Assembly: GCA_964476505.1 (NCBI GenBank)
Contig: CAYZAW010000042.1
Span: 1 to 19,086, forward strand
Direction: 5' to 3'
DNA from: CAYZAW01 sp964476505
Lineage (GTDB): Bacteria > Bacillota > Clostridia > Christensenellales > CAG-138
DNA length: 19,086 nucleotides
The notes beneath the pieces are model-generated. The model was given only the letters and a program-made list of their open reading frames with translations, was not told the DNA's origin and made no database searches. Position numbers and translations under genes: made by a program. The first letter of the stretch is position 1. Each line of letters starts with the position of its first letter. Of the stretch, positions 1 to 7,558 are shown in pieces.

Positions 1-51
1 CATACATGTACCTCTGCTTTTTTGTTTGCAATAAACATACGCCTGCTTCAA
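1..51 (-). CDS. possible 5' end of a gene running off the window
   Basis: On the minus strand an AAAAAGGA stretch (61-68) sits 9 nt before a TTG codon at 51. That codon opens a frame that stays open to the edge and reads MKQAYVYCKQKSRGTCM. An ATG at 38 opens another frame (MFIANKKAEV) but has no convincing ribosome binding site. Only 17 codons are visible, so no family can be assigned. It would follow the 110-565 gene by about 58 nt in the same direction. Confidence 0.25.
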   Translation of the reverse strand, partial: MKQAYVYCKQKSRGTCM

Positions 52-109
52 TGGTCGTGTTCCTTTTTCGTTGTTTTTGTTCTTTGCTTGGGCAAGCATG
101 CTTATGCTG

Positions 110-565
110 TTACCCTACGGTAATTTGAAAACGGCAGTTAGCCGCGCCGCTTAATATGGTTTCTTCCCGCTGCACGGTCACGCGCTTCTCCGGCGCAAGG
201 CGCTCCATGATGTAAACGATGCTTTGGCGGGAGCATTCGCATAAGCGGGGCGACGTGATTCCTGCGTGGGTGTAAAGATCGCAAGTGCAGCGCGTAAACA
301 CCAACTGATACTTGCGTCCCTGTTCGATAACGCTGCCGTCCACCGCCGAGACCTCATGCAGCCGCGAGAAAAACACGTCCAAGCTCCCGCCGCATTCTTG
401 GAACAGTTTTTGATACAGCTCCTCAAACGCACTTTTTGCGCACTGCTTGGCGCAGGGGCGAAACAAACGACTGCATTCTTCTTCGGTCATATCGCATAAG
501 CCGGTATTGAATTGGCGAAACCATGCTTCGAAAAAGGGGATGCGCTCCTGTAAACCTTCGGACAT
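110..565 (-). CDS. small cysteine-rich protein of unknown function
   Basis: The protein has 151 residues. The start is set at the ATG at 565 because GGAGGAA (571-577) lies just before it; an in-frame ATG at 583 precedes that ribosome site and is unlikely to be used. The N-terminal half has spaced cysteines (GLCDM, EEEC, RPCAKQC, QECGG). The C-terminal half has CTCDLY, LCECSRQS and then VTVQREETIL followed by NCRFQI. This cysteine layout with a terminal ETIL-G-C-F-I pattern recalls small ligand or metal-binding domains such as the V4R-like or amino-thiazoline hydrolase-like groups, but I do not recognise the family. No signal peptide or membrane helix is seen. Its upstream neighbour on the same strand is the remnant tail of the VOC gene (602-634), so it was probably once the gene after the VOC gene in one operon. 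Confidence 0.7.
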   Translation of the reverse strand: MSEGLQERIPFFEAWFRQFNTGLCDMTEEECSRLFRPCAKQCAKSAFEELYQKLFQECGGSLDVFFSRLHEVSAVDGSVIEQGRKYQLVFTRCTCDLYTHAGITSPRLCECSRQSIVYIMERLAPEKRVTVQREETILSGAANCRFQITVG

Positions 566-598
566 GGGAATTCCTCCGTACATATCGTTTGTGCTTCT

Positions 599-627
599 AT
601 TTTACTTTTGTGAAACGCCGTTTACAA
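599..627 (-). promoter_or_regulatory. candidate promoter of the 110-565 gene
   Basis: Reading the minus strand, TTGTAA (622-627) and TAAAAT (599-604) are separated by 17 nt and lie upstream of the ATG at 565. The -35 box lies inside the 24-bp repeat and the -10 box overlaps the remnant VOC stop codon. This is a sequence match only. Confidence 0.35.
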
Positions 628-634
628 CACCGGC
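611..634. repeat. 24-bp direct repeat, left copy (att-like remnant of VOC 3' end)
   Basis: Identical over 24 bp to 5697-5720 and in the same orientation. Read on the minus strand it encodes AGVVNGVS, followed here by Gln-Lys and a TAA stop. This matches the end of the VOC protein at 5688-6086, which finishes Lys-Lys-TAG. The three codons before the identical block also align with transitions only (Asn-Asn here, Asp-Asp in the gene). It is either a recombination junction at the far end of an inserted cassette or the relic of a duplicated gene end. Confidence 0.75.
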
Positions 635-684
635 GTTGTTTTACAAGCTGCGTTTTTAGTTCATACCTATCACGCCTGCCTGTG

Positions 685-714
685 TTTACATGCCACAACT
701 TACTGTGCTAGAAT
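685..714 (+). promoter_or_regulatory. promoter of the HTH-kinase operon
   Basis: TTTACA (685-690) and TAGAAT (709-714) are 18 nt apart. The -10 box is preceded by TGC, giving an extended -10. It lies 29 nt before the ATG at 744, with GGGAGGT as the ribosome site between. It sits just inside the left repeat, so the cassette carries its own promoter. Confidence 0.5.
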
Positions 715-743
715 TTACATAGTGCAATGTGGGAGGTATAAAC

Positions 744-1163
744 ATGGCAGTTTCCACAGCGGAGTTGATCAAAAACATACAGATATCCGTTGATATGCAT
801 GCTGTTTCCCGTGAGAACGAGAACGCTTTTTTCAACATCAGCGGACACACATACCTAAACCAACTGCTCACGGAAAAGGGCAAGGCGCTGCCGGAGATAG
901 CCGTACTGTCCGAGTTGGACGCTTCCTATTGCTACCGTATTTTTTCCGGCGGGCGTACCCCCAGCCGCAACGGCCTGCTTCGCATCGCGTTAGCCATGGA
1001 GCTTACCTTTGATGAAACACAGCAGGTGCTTCGCCTGTACCATATGGCGCGGCTAGACCCCCGCTGTTATAGGGATGCGATACTTGTGTTCGCAATTTCC
1101 AAGGGCTACGGGCTGCCGCAAACGACAGAACTGCTGGCGGAGCTGGGAGAAGAAGCGCTATGA
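744..1163 (+). CDS. small helix-turn-helix-like protein coupled to a kinase
   Basis: The protein has 139 residues. The ATG at 744 is preceded by GGGAGGT at good spacing; an in-frame ATG at 729 lies before that site. The middle part (LPEIAVLSELDASYCYRIFS, then GGRTPSRNGLLRIALAM) has the pattern of an XRE-type helix-turn-helix: a helix, a turn with a serine, a recognition helix, then a leucine-rich helix. A conserved-looking tail follows with LDPRCYRDAILVFAISKG. Such short HTH proteins beside Ser/Thr kinases are familiar in Clostridia. The stop overlaps the start of the kinase gene (ATGA), implying translational coupling and joint action. It may be a DNA-binding output or adaptor of the kinase; this is inferred from context. 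Confidence 0.7.
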   Translation: MAVSTAELIKNIQISVDMHAVSRENENAFFNISGHTYLNQLLTEKGKALPEIAVLSELDASYCYRIFSGGRTPSRNGLLRIALAMELTFDETQQVLRLYHMARLDPRCYRDAILVFAISKGYGLPQTTELLAELGEEAL

Positions 1164-2743
1164 CGCCAAAGGACGAATTCCTGTCTCAAAGCCAACAGCA
1201 AAACGATAAAATTACATTTGCGCTGCATGCCAACGGGCACGTTTCCCATATCGTAAAACGGGTGGACGCAAGCCTGTACGATGTGTTTTTGCGTCTGCAA
1301 GGCATGCGCTGTACAAGCTTGCCGGTAATATTTGACCTTATTTTGCAGGCGGATTGCTTGGAGGTGCATGAGGAATACATCCGGGGGCGGACGGTGGAAA
1401 GCATCCAAGAGGAGCAGGGCACGCTTCACGACGACGTGCTGCTTGCTATTGCCTTGGATGTTTGCCGGGCGCTTGTATGCATCCATGCCGCAAACCCGCC
1501 CATCGTGCATAGGGATATCAAGCCGCAAAACATATTGGAACGGGATAGCGGCGGCTATGTGCTGATCGATTTTGACGCTGCCCGCATTTACCGGGAGGAT
1601 GCCGAAGCAGATACCAAATGCATCGCCACGGTGGGGTATGCGGCTCCCGAGCAATACGGCCTATCCCAAACGGATGTGCGAAGCGACCTGTTCTCCTTGG
1701 GCGTGACGCTGTACGAATTAAAGACCGGCGAGGCGTATCATGTGGGCGCAACCTCGGGCGGAAAGCTTGGGCGAATCATTGCCAAGTGTACCGCGTTTGA
1801 GCCCAATAAACGTTTTTCCTCTGCCAAGCAGCTGTTGAAGCATTTGGAAGCCCTGCTGCCGGAAACCCGCCGAAAACGTAGGCAAAAGCGCAGTGTTATA
1901 ACAGCAGTTGCCTGTGTACTTGCCGCCCTTGTGTTTGCCGCCGGTTGGTTGGGCGGACGAAACAGCGCCCTTCACACACTGGCCCAACACGCTAAAATAC
2001 CCGTTAGTGCCCAGGCAGAGCCGCCCGCAGGCAGCGATGGCGGGGCTATCCCTGTGGAAACGGGCCCTGCCTGTACCTGCCAGTTTCTAAGCGCCACGCT
2101 ACTCCCCAGTGATGGGCTTGTGCTGCCCTTTACCGGAGCCGCCATACAAACACAGCTTGTATTGGAGGATGTTGTATTTGACCAAAAGCCCTGCAATGCC
2201 ATCTCGCATATCGGCACGGCAACTTTGGCGGGCTGTCAAATACAAAACATGAGCATGGGCGGCAGCGCCACCATTACCGAGGACGGGCTGCTGACCATCA
2301 CAGCCGAAGGCGCGTATATTGTGGATGCCTTGGTACGGTACGGGGAGGAATTGGACGGCCCGGTGGAGTGTGCGGTCATTGCCGTTTCGAAACCGGAAGC
2401 GTATCAACAATGCGCTTGCGTTATCAACCGCGAACAAACCAAGCCCGTTTTTCCGTACAGCAATGCCCTGCCGGAGGACGGCAGCCTTCTGTATTTAGAT
2501 ATGGCATACGCACCCGTGTATGACAGCAGGCTTTGCACCGCAGCGGCGCATAAAACCATGTGGCAGTTGCAGGGCTACATCGAATCCGCCCCGGAGGGCG
2601 CAAACTGCGGCGTTACCGAGGACAATCGGTTTTATACGGATACGCCGGGTATTTACGAGCTGCGCATGCCTATTGTTTTTAACGGGGAACACATCCTCTA
2701 TGGCTGCCAAATGGAAGTGACAGGAACAAAAGGCGGCGCGTAA
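1160..2743 (+). CDS. transmembrane eukaryotic-like Ser/Thr protein kinase
   Basis: The protein has 527 residues. The kinase domain covers roughly residues 18-232: a candidate ATP lysine at K33, hinge EEYIRGRTV (71-79), catalytic loop HRDIKPQN (117-124), DFD at 137-139 where DFG is usual, and APE at 162-164. The N-lobe is short and has no clear glycine-rich loop, and I see no obvious helix-C glutamate. A basic stretch (RRKRRQKR) precedes one membrane helix at about 245-265. The last 260 or so residues should be outside the cell and hold many cysteines (ACTCQF, KPCNA, LAGCQ, VECAV, CACVIN, LCTAA, ANCGV, YGCQ); I recognise no PASTA or other known sensor there. The gene overlaps the HTH gene by 4 nt and ends before a strong terminator. 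An envelope-sensing kinase is likely; the ligand is unknown. Confidence 0.88.
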   Translation: MTPKDEFLSQSQQQNDKITFALHANGHVSHIVKRVDASLYDVFLRLQGMRCTSLPVIFDLILQADCLEVHEEYIRGRTVESIQEEQGTLHDDVLLAIALDVCRALVCIHAANPPIVHRDIKPQNILERDSGGYVLIDFDAARIYREDAEADTKCIATVGYAAPEQYGLSQTDVRSDLFSLGVTLYELKTGEAYHVGATSGGKLGRIIAKCTAFEPNKRFSSAKQLLKHLEALLPETRRKRRQKRSVITAVACVLAALVFAAGWLGGRNSALHTLAQHAKIPVSAQAEPPAGSDGGAIPVETGPACTCQFLSATLLPSDGLVLPFTGAAIQTQLVLEDVVFDQKPCNAISHIGTATLAGCQIQNMSMGGSATITEDGLLTITAEGAYIVDALVRYGEELDGPVECAVIAVSKPEAYQQCACVINREQTKPVFPYSNALPEDGSLLYLDMAYAPVYDSRLCTAAAHKTMWQLQGYIESAPEGANCGVTEDNRFYTDTPGIYELRMPIVFNGEHILYGCQMEVTGTKGGA

Positions 2744-2764
2744 CCGCCGGATCAATGATATTAC

Positions 2765-2798
2765 AAACAGCCCGGTTTTAAACTTCCGGGCTGTTTTT
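2765..2798 (+). terminator. intrinsic terminator after the kinase gene
   Basis: An 11-bp stem (AAACAGCCCGG at 2765-2775 with CCGGGCTGTTT at 2786-2796) encloses a 10-nt loop and is followed by a T run. It ends the HTH-kinase transcript, so the downstream surface gene is likely transcribed separately. Confidence 0.85.
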
Positions 2799-2919
2799 GT
2801 GCTGCATCGCACGGTAAAAACTGTCTGCCAGACCACGACTTTTATAGGGGAATTGTATATAGTAATCATTGGAAAATACTGTGCTTTTATAAAGTAACTG
2901 TTTACGGAGGAATCGTACT

Positions 2920-5634
2920 ATGAAACGGATGCTTGCCATACTGCTTACCGCTTTACTGCTTACCGCGCTGCTGCCGGCAACAGCGTTTGCGGAAACAACA
3001 AATTATGTGGATAGCGGCAGAGTTACGCTGCCAAACCCCGGCAGGCTGCTCATGGAGTTGGGGCAAAACACCCAAGCTGCACCGCTGCATAAAGTAAGCG
3101 TGTATGATATCGGCAGTATCTTTATGGATACTGGCACTAGCAAGCGTGTCGTTGAACTGTGCGTTTCACTCCCAAGTATTGCAAATGCAGACAGCATTAC
3201 AGGCTTTAACACTGAAAACATCTACACCAATACCAACACCGGAAACAAATTCGCGTCGTTCGAATTCGCCTTTACGGATGCTGAACTGGAAGCGGAGGCC
3301 ATCACGGGCAGCCGCAAAATCGATTGGAAAGACGCAAGCGGCGCCGTACTTTATACGGAATATTTGAATTACGAGATTTGGCTGGATACAAGCGGCGGAT
3401 TTTCCGGCGTATCCAGAGTGCCAAAAAGCCGCGTAACTGTTTCCGTAAACGATGCGTTGACCTCCAACGCCGACGGAAAGAACGTTACATGGGCTTTTAA
3501 AGACGACAAGCTGGTATTCACCATAGGCGATATCCCCGCAGAGCGCTGGCAGCGCGCCTATGCGGAGTTGGGCAGCGGCGCGACCGTGATTCTTGCCGAT
3601 ATTAGAATTGCAGCACCAAGTGCTGATTGCAAGTATGTGAAAGACATACAGGGCAATATGAATTACGCTGCATTTCAAAACAATATGAATGATAAAAATA
3701 ATTTCCGCAGCTACGATGACAATCAAAAAAGTGGAAACGGTATCGATTTTGCACAGGTGGTTGCGCTGCCGGAGGGGCGTTATCAAATCATTCCTTCGGC
3801 AGGTACCCGCAACCGGTATATAGGCTGGCGAAAGCAGGGAGACGGTAGCAACGTAGGAGATCTTGAACAAACGGAAATGCTGGAAATGGAGATCAAGGTG
3901 GCATCCGGTGTGGAGCCTGCCACCATCAAAAGTCCGTTTTCCGCCATCCCAAGCAGCCGCATCGTAATTGATAGCACCGATTTCATTACCGGCTTTACCG
4001 GTTCCTACGACGAGCAAACCAAAACGGTAAAATACCTCTTTACGAACGGCTTAGAAAGCATAAAAGCCGCATGCGCAGGTCAAAGCAAATCAACGCGCAC
4101 AAGGATATATGCTCCAAACGCCAACGTTGACTCTTGCAAAATGGGCAATTACTCGCTTAGTTTAAAATCCGATGTAAACGGAAAGTATATAGAGTTCTCA
4201 AGAACGTATATCGATCACGGCGAACCCAAAACCATGCAGGAGGCTGTTTCCCTGCTATGGAAGGATAACGCAGGCAACGAAACCATAGAAGGGTTTACCT
4301 ACTCTGTTGCATTCCAAGACGAAGTGCTTTGGCCGGACGGTACTTGGAAGAAGATGCCCGCGCCCACCCAAGACCGGCCTATGGGTATCGCCATTGGGCA
4401 AAATACCGTGGGAACGCTGGGGGCTGATCCCAACTCTTATACCAACATCCTTGGCAGCGGTTTAAATGTAAGCATCGCAAACGGCAAGATCGTTTCCTCC
4501 ATTCCAAGCGGAACCACGCCCGATATCCCGGCTATATTGCATGCGGAGCTGATGATCAACGGCCCCACCGGCGCTGTGGCGTACAAAATGAACAGCTCCG
4601 GCGGCACAGGCGGCATTGGCTATAATACAAGCCGTGCCAATGAGCAGGATGCCATGATCAACCAAAGCACCGTTTTTAGAAGCAACCAGATCCGTCGGCC
4701 TTTGCACAAATGCCGTTCCTTTACCGTAGGCGGCATCACCTTATGGTACGCAGCAGACTTGGGCTCTGCGGACGTGGTGATCATCGACTGGTATAAGCAC
4801 AAAGAAGGCACGGATGATGATTTGGAGCTTTTAGAACGAGAATACTTCACCTTCTCCATGGAACCGTTTTACCAGCAAACCAAAACAGCGGTGGCAAGCA
4901 GCGAGGAGGCAATTGTAGCCGGAGATAAGCCCGTCATGACGGCAGCAGGGGTAACCTCAGGCAACTTGGTATGCACAACCTACCCGCAGGAAGGTCGTTC
5001 GGACGCGCGGTATTTTGAACTGACCTTCGAGGGCGCACAGCAAACTATCGAGGGGGAAGATCGCGTGATATATCTGCCCTACTCCTTTATAAAAGAAGGG
5101 CTTACCTATGAACAGGCGGTGGGGATGACCTTTACCATCGATCACTATGAGGAGGATATGGTCACCTTAAAAGAACGGCTCACCGGTACCGCTACCCCCA
5201 AGGGCGTGCGCTTTGTGGTAGGCTCCTTTAGCCCCTTTGTGGTGCAATGGCAAAGCCCGCAGCCCGCAAGCTCCGGAAGCTCCGGAAGCACTGCCGCCAC
5301 TCCCACCATTACCTATAACGGCGGCAATTACTTTACCACGAACGGTACCGTGCAACGCATAGAAGTAGACAGTGCAGAAACCGCCTTTACACAAAACGGC
5401 AGCGATGTGATTTTGAAAAATCTTACACGGGGCGGGCATACCGTATCTGCCGTTTTTACGGATGGCAGCGCAGTCAGCATTTCCATACAGGCTTATGATA
5501 CCTGGCAGGAGGTGTTATGGGTGCCCAAAACAGGTGACGATCCTATGATGGGCACGCTTATAGGTGCGCCGCTGCTCCTCTTGGCGGTAGCAAGCTTGGT
5601 ATGGCTTCGTAAACGGGCAAGGCGCCTATTATAA
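2920..5634 (+). CDS. large secreted protein with sortase sorting signal
   Basis: The protein has 904 residues. A signal peptide covers about residues 1-24 (basic MKR, leucine-rich core, cleavage after TAFA). The C-terminus has VPKTG at 868-872, then a hydrophobic segment (LIGAPLLLLAVASLVWL) and a basic tail (RKRARRLL). That is the layout of a sortase-anchored protein, with Val in place of the usual first Leu. A flexible SSGSSGS linker (about 783-790) separates the main body from a small C-terminal beta-rich domain (TPTITYNGGNYF to VSISIQAYD) that looks Ig-like. I recognise no enzyme motif in the 750-residue body, which is rich in beta-strand-type sequence. GGAGG precedes the ATG at 2920. It follows the kinase gene after a terminator and is followed by its own. 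A surface-exposed adhesin-like or structural role is inferred. Confidence 0.85.
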   Translation: MKRMLAILLTALLLTALLPATAFAETTNYVDSGRVTLPNPGRLLMELGQNTQAAPLHKVSVYDIGSIFMDTGTSKRVVELCVSLPSIANADSITGFNTENIYTNTNTGNKFASFEFAFTDAELEAEAITGSRKIDWKDASGAVLYTEYLNYEIWLDTSGGFSGVSRVPKSRVTVSVNDALTSNADGKNVTWAFKDDKLVFTIGDIPAERWQRAYAELGSGATVILADIRIAAPSADCKYVKDIQGNMNYAAFQNNMNDKNNFRSYDDNQKSGNGIDFAQVVALPEGRYQIIPSAGTRNRYIGWRKQGDGSNVGDLEQTEMLEMEIKVASGVEPATIKSPFSAIPSSRIVIDSTDFITGFTGSYDEQTKTVKYLFTNGLESIKAACAGQSKSTRTRIYAPNANVDSCKMGNYSLSLKSDVNGKYIEFSRTYIDHGEPKTMQEAVSLLWKDNAGNETIEGFTYSVAFQDEVLWPDGTWKKMPAPTQDRPMGIAIGQNTVGTLGADPNSYTNILGSGLNVSIANGKIVSSIPSGTTPDIPAILHAELMINGPTGAVAYKMNSSGGTGGIGYNTSRANEQDAMINQSTVFRSNQIRRPLHKCRSFTVGGITLWYAADLGSADVVIIDWYKHKEGTDDDLELLEREYFTFSMEPFYQQTKTAVASSEEAIVAGDKPVMTAAGVTSGNLVCTTYPQEGRSDARYFELTFEGAQQTIEGEDRVIYLPYSFIKEGLTYEQAVGMTFTIDHYEEDMVTLKERLTGTATPKGVRFVVGSFSPFVVQWQSPQPASSGSSGSTAATPTITYNGGNYFTTNGTVQRIEVDSAETAFTQNGSDVILKNLTRGGHTVSAVFTDGSAVSISIQAYDTWQEVLWVPKTGDDPMMGTLIGAPLLLLAVASLVWLRKRARRLL

Positions 5635-5658
5635 ATAGAACAGTCCTACTCTCCGTAT

Positions 5659-5697
5659 AAATAGCACGCCCGATGATAATGGGTGTGCTATTTTTTT
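5659..5697. terminator. bidirectional terminator of surface gene, overlapping the VOC stop codon
   Basis: A 13-bp stem with one G-U pair (5659-5671 with 5681-5693) is followed by a T run reaching 5697, directly next to the 24-bp repeat. The right arm contains the stop codon of the minus-strand VOC gene (5688-5690), and the T run encodes its last two lysines. It ends the surface gene on the plus strand and probably the VOC transcript on the minus strand. Confidence 0.85.
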
Positions 5698-6086
5698 GAA
5701 ACGCCGTTTACAACACCGGCATCGTCCACATCATAGGTGCCGTTTGTCATATCCAGAATGCAGTAGCGGTTGCCCCAAGGGTCCACCACCACGGCGCACT
5801 TGCCGATATCGATATCAAAGGGGCCGTATTCCACCGTACCGCCGGCTTGCGTAAACCGCGGCAGCGCCGCCACAACCGATTCCACCTTGAGATCCACCAT
5901 AGGATTGTGCGCCGTTACAAGCACGACCTCGGCAACGCCGTTTGGCATACCTAAGCCGCAGGAGCCCTCTGTGCGCCAAAGCAATTGCAGGCCTAGTGCG
6001 TCCTGATAAAAGCGCAGGCCGCAATCGATATCGTCTACATACATGGAGATGCAGTCCACGTTTGTAAAGAGAGGGGTTTTCGGCAT
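5688..6086 (-). CDS. glyoxalase/bleomycin-resistance (VOC) family protein
   Basis: The protein has 132 residues, a normal length for a single-chain VOC protein with two beta-alpha-beta-beta-beta modules. The first module opens with FTNVDCISMYVDDIDCGLRF and YQDALGL; the second ends with the typical GKCAVVVDPWGNRYCILD. VOC proteins are metal-dependent isomerases, dioxygenases or drug-binding proteins; the substrate cannot be told from sequence. The last codons lie inside the 24-bp repeat and the terminator of the neighbouring surface gene, so its present tail (SKK-TAG) may be supplied by the adjacent cassette, while the older tail (SQK-TAA) survives at 602-610. The ATG at 6086 has a weak AAGGCTGG ribosome site. 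Confidence 0.85.
   Translation of the reverse strand: MPKTPLFTNVDCISMYVDDIDCGLRFYQDALGLQLLWRTEGSCGLGMPNGVAEVVLVTAHNPMVDLKVESVVAALPRFTQAGGTVEYGPFDIDIGKCAVVVDPWGNRYCILDMTNGTYDVDDAGVVNGVSKK
5697..5720. repeat. 24-bp direct repeat, right copy (inside VOC gene 3' end)
   Basis: Identical to 611-634. Here it encodes residues AGVVNGVS of the intact VOC protein. The two copies are 5086 bp apart and enclose the HTH, kinase and surface-protein genes. Sequence beyond the repeat differs on both sides apart from the short extra similarity noted for the left copy. Confidence 0.75.
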
Positions 6087-6167
6087 AATCGATACCAGCC
6101 TTTTCTGTTTGATGGATGCATTTATGATACCACAGATGCTGTATTATACTAAAGAACACATGTAAAA

Positions 6168-6392
6168 TTACCGTTCGTTCAGTTTGTCCAGAATATGAAG
6201 TGTTTTATACACTTCACCACACGCCGGGCATTTCCAGTCGCAATTGCTTTTCTTTGCCTTTTTGTGCAGGAGCTCCAGCGTTCCACCGCATTTTGGGCAC
6301 GTACTAGGCTGCTCCTGCCAAAGTTTTTTTAAGAACACAAGCACTTCGTTTCTATCCTGCATGCCTAAATCTTTCAGCACTTCGTTTTCCAT
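6168..6392 (-). CDS. small zinc-ribbon protein of unknown function
   Basis: The protein has about 74 residues, starting MENEVLKDLG. The ATG at 6392 is favoured because GGGGTG lies 6 nt before it; an ATG two codons upstream (6398) is possible. The C-terminal half has two CxxC pairs (CPKCGG and CPACGE) about 20 residues apart, enough to bind one zinc, with lysine-rich sequence between. The N-terminal half is a short helical stretch (EVLVFLKKLWQEQ). It lies 48 nt after the PhzF-like gene on the same strand. A nucleic-acid or protein-binding role is usual for such ribbons but unproven here. Confidence 0.65.
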   Translation of the reverse strand: MENEVLKDLGMQDRNEVLVFLKKLWQEQPSTCPKCGGTLELLHKKAKKSNCDWKCPACGEVYKTLHILDKLNER

Positions 6393-6440
6393 CTGCATCA
6401 CCCCGCAAACGCCGATTTTCACTTTGTTCCATGCGCCGCG

Positions 6441-7319
6441 CTAAACGAAATAGTATCCGTCGATCACAACCGTGGCAGACCCGCCGAACAGCACATGCTG
6501 CCCGTCGAATTTCAGCTTGATGGGGTTGAACTCGATGTTGTTGCCGCCCTGCTCTATCGTAATAGGTTCTCCGCCCCATTGCTTGCAGTGCAACAGATAG
6601 TTTGCAAACGCGCTGTTTCCGGAACCGGTTGCCGGGTCTTCCAAATAGCCAAACCTTGGCGCAAAAACGCGGGTATGGGCAAAGCAGTTGGCATCCCGGG
6701 TTTCCATGCAGAAAACCAATATGATATCGATATTTTTCGCATAGCAAAACGACTTAAGCGCCTGCTCAACAGGGTATATGGATATCTCCTTCTCCAACTT
6801 AGCCAAAGGCACGATCAGCGTTCTCAAGCCCGCATCAATACAATCGATCGGCAGGGATTCATCGAGATCGCTAGGCGCAATACCGAGCGCTTGTGCCGCT
6901 TCCTTGGGAGTTACAGTCACCGACAGGTTCTGCGCACGCGGGGCGGTAATATAAATAGCCTTTTCCTTTTCAATGGCGTTATATACGGTCAGCATGCCCT
7001 TGCGGTTGGTTTCGATTTGAATTTCCGGGGTGGACAGCAGTGTTTTGTCGCTGCTGATTTTGTCATACATGGTAGCGATGGTGCCGTGCCCGCAGAAGTC
7101 CACCTCGCATTCGGAGGAGTAATAGGTCAGCTTACACGCGCCCAAATCGGAGGGTGCGCAAAAAACCACCTCGGATACGAATCCGGCGTGTTCTTTCCCG
7201 ATCGCCAGCATCTCCGCAGGCGAAACCGAGTCTCTTTCAACCTCGAGATAGGCTGCCGGGTTGCCCTTGGAGGTTGCGGACGTAAACGCGTTGACCTTTT
7301 TATAACGAAACTTTTTCAC
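6441..7319 (-). CDS. PhzF-family isomerase/epimerase-like protein
   Basis: The protein has 292 residues, near the family's usual 260-300. PhzF marks are present: the N-terminal VNAFTSATSKGNPAA, a candidate catalytic glutamate at E50 (GFVSEVVF), VDFCGHGT at 73-80 and EDPATGSGNSAFAN at 227-240. The family folds like diaminopimelate epimerase and catalyses proton shifts on varied small acids; the substrate is not predictable here, and no phenazine genes are nearby. The start appears to be GTG at 7319, with AAGGAGA about 11 nt upstream. It is likely the first gene of a minus-strand group with the zinc-ribbon gene. Confidence 0.87.
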   Translation of the reverse strand: MKKFRYKKVNAFTSATSKGNPAAYLEVERDSVSPAEMLAIGKEHAGFVSEVVFCAPSDLGACKLTYYSSECEVDFCGHGTIATMYDKISSDKTLLSTPEIQIETNRKGMLTVYNAIEKEKAIYITAPRAQNLSVTVTPKEAAQALGIAPSDLDESLPIDCIDAGLRTLIVPLAKLEKEISIYPVEQALKSFCYAKNIDIILVFCMETRDANCFAHTRVFAPRFGYLEDPATGSGNSAFANYLLHCKQWGGEPITIEQGGNNIEFNPIKLKFDGQHVLFGGSATVVIDGYYFV

Positions 7320-7345
7320 GGTTCTATCTTCTCCTTGCGGCGCTT

Positions 7346-7558
7346 GAAGTAAATAGTACTAAGGAATGTGTAGCCCAAGAACTCAATTCGTTCTTTTGTG
7401 AACTAAATTATAGCGAACAAGCAAAAAAAGCACATATTTCGTATATTTTAGATTCCAACGATAGCGCAGTACTATATGTTTATAATGATTACTCAGCGAA
7501 ACATGTTTCGATAAAAGAATGTTCTGCGCGTCAATTTCAGACCCTAAATATCATGTAA
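7346..7558 (+). pseudogene. 3' fragment of an unidentified gene
   Basis: A plus-strand frame reads for 70 codons without a stop from 7346 and ends at TAA (7556-7558). Its translation contains AKKAHISYILDSNDSAVLYV and ends KECSARQFQTLNIM, with balanced, protein-like composition. No ATG, GTG or TTG start with a ribosome site is available; the only in-frame ATG is the last codon. Upstream the frame runs antisense into the start of the PhzF-like gene. I read it as the 3' remnant of a truncated gene. The family is unknown. Confidence 0.35.

Noticed and set aside
69..109. The AAGCATGCTT palindrome as a terminator for the 110-565 gene
   Set aside because: It has no good stem-loop with a following T run on the minus strand.
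3166..4017. A 283-codon minus-strand frame inside the surface-protein gene
   Set aside because: It is antisense to a gene with signal peptide, ribosome site and sorting signal, and its translation has no domain pattern.
6495..7352. A 285-codon plus-strand frame opposite the PhzF-like gene
   Set aside because: The minus strand has clear PhzF motifs in full register; the plus frame is a shadow without a ribosome site.
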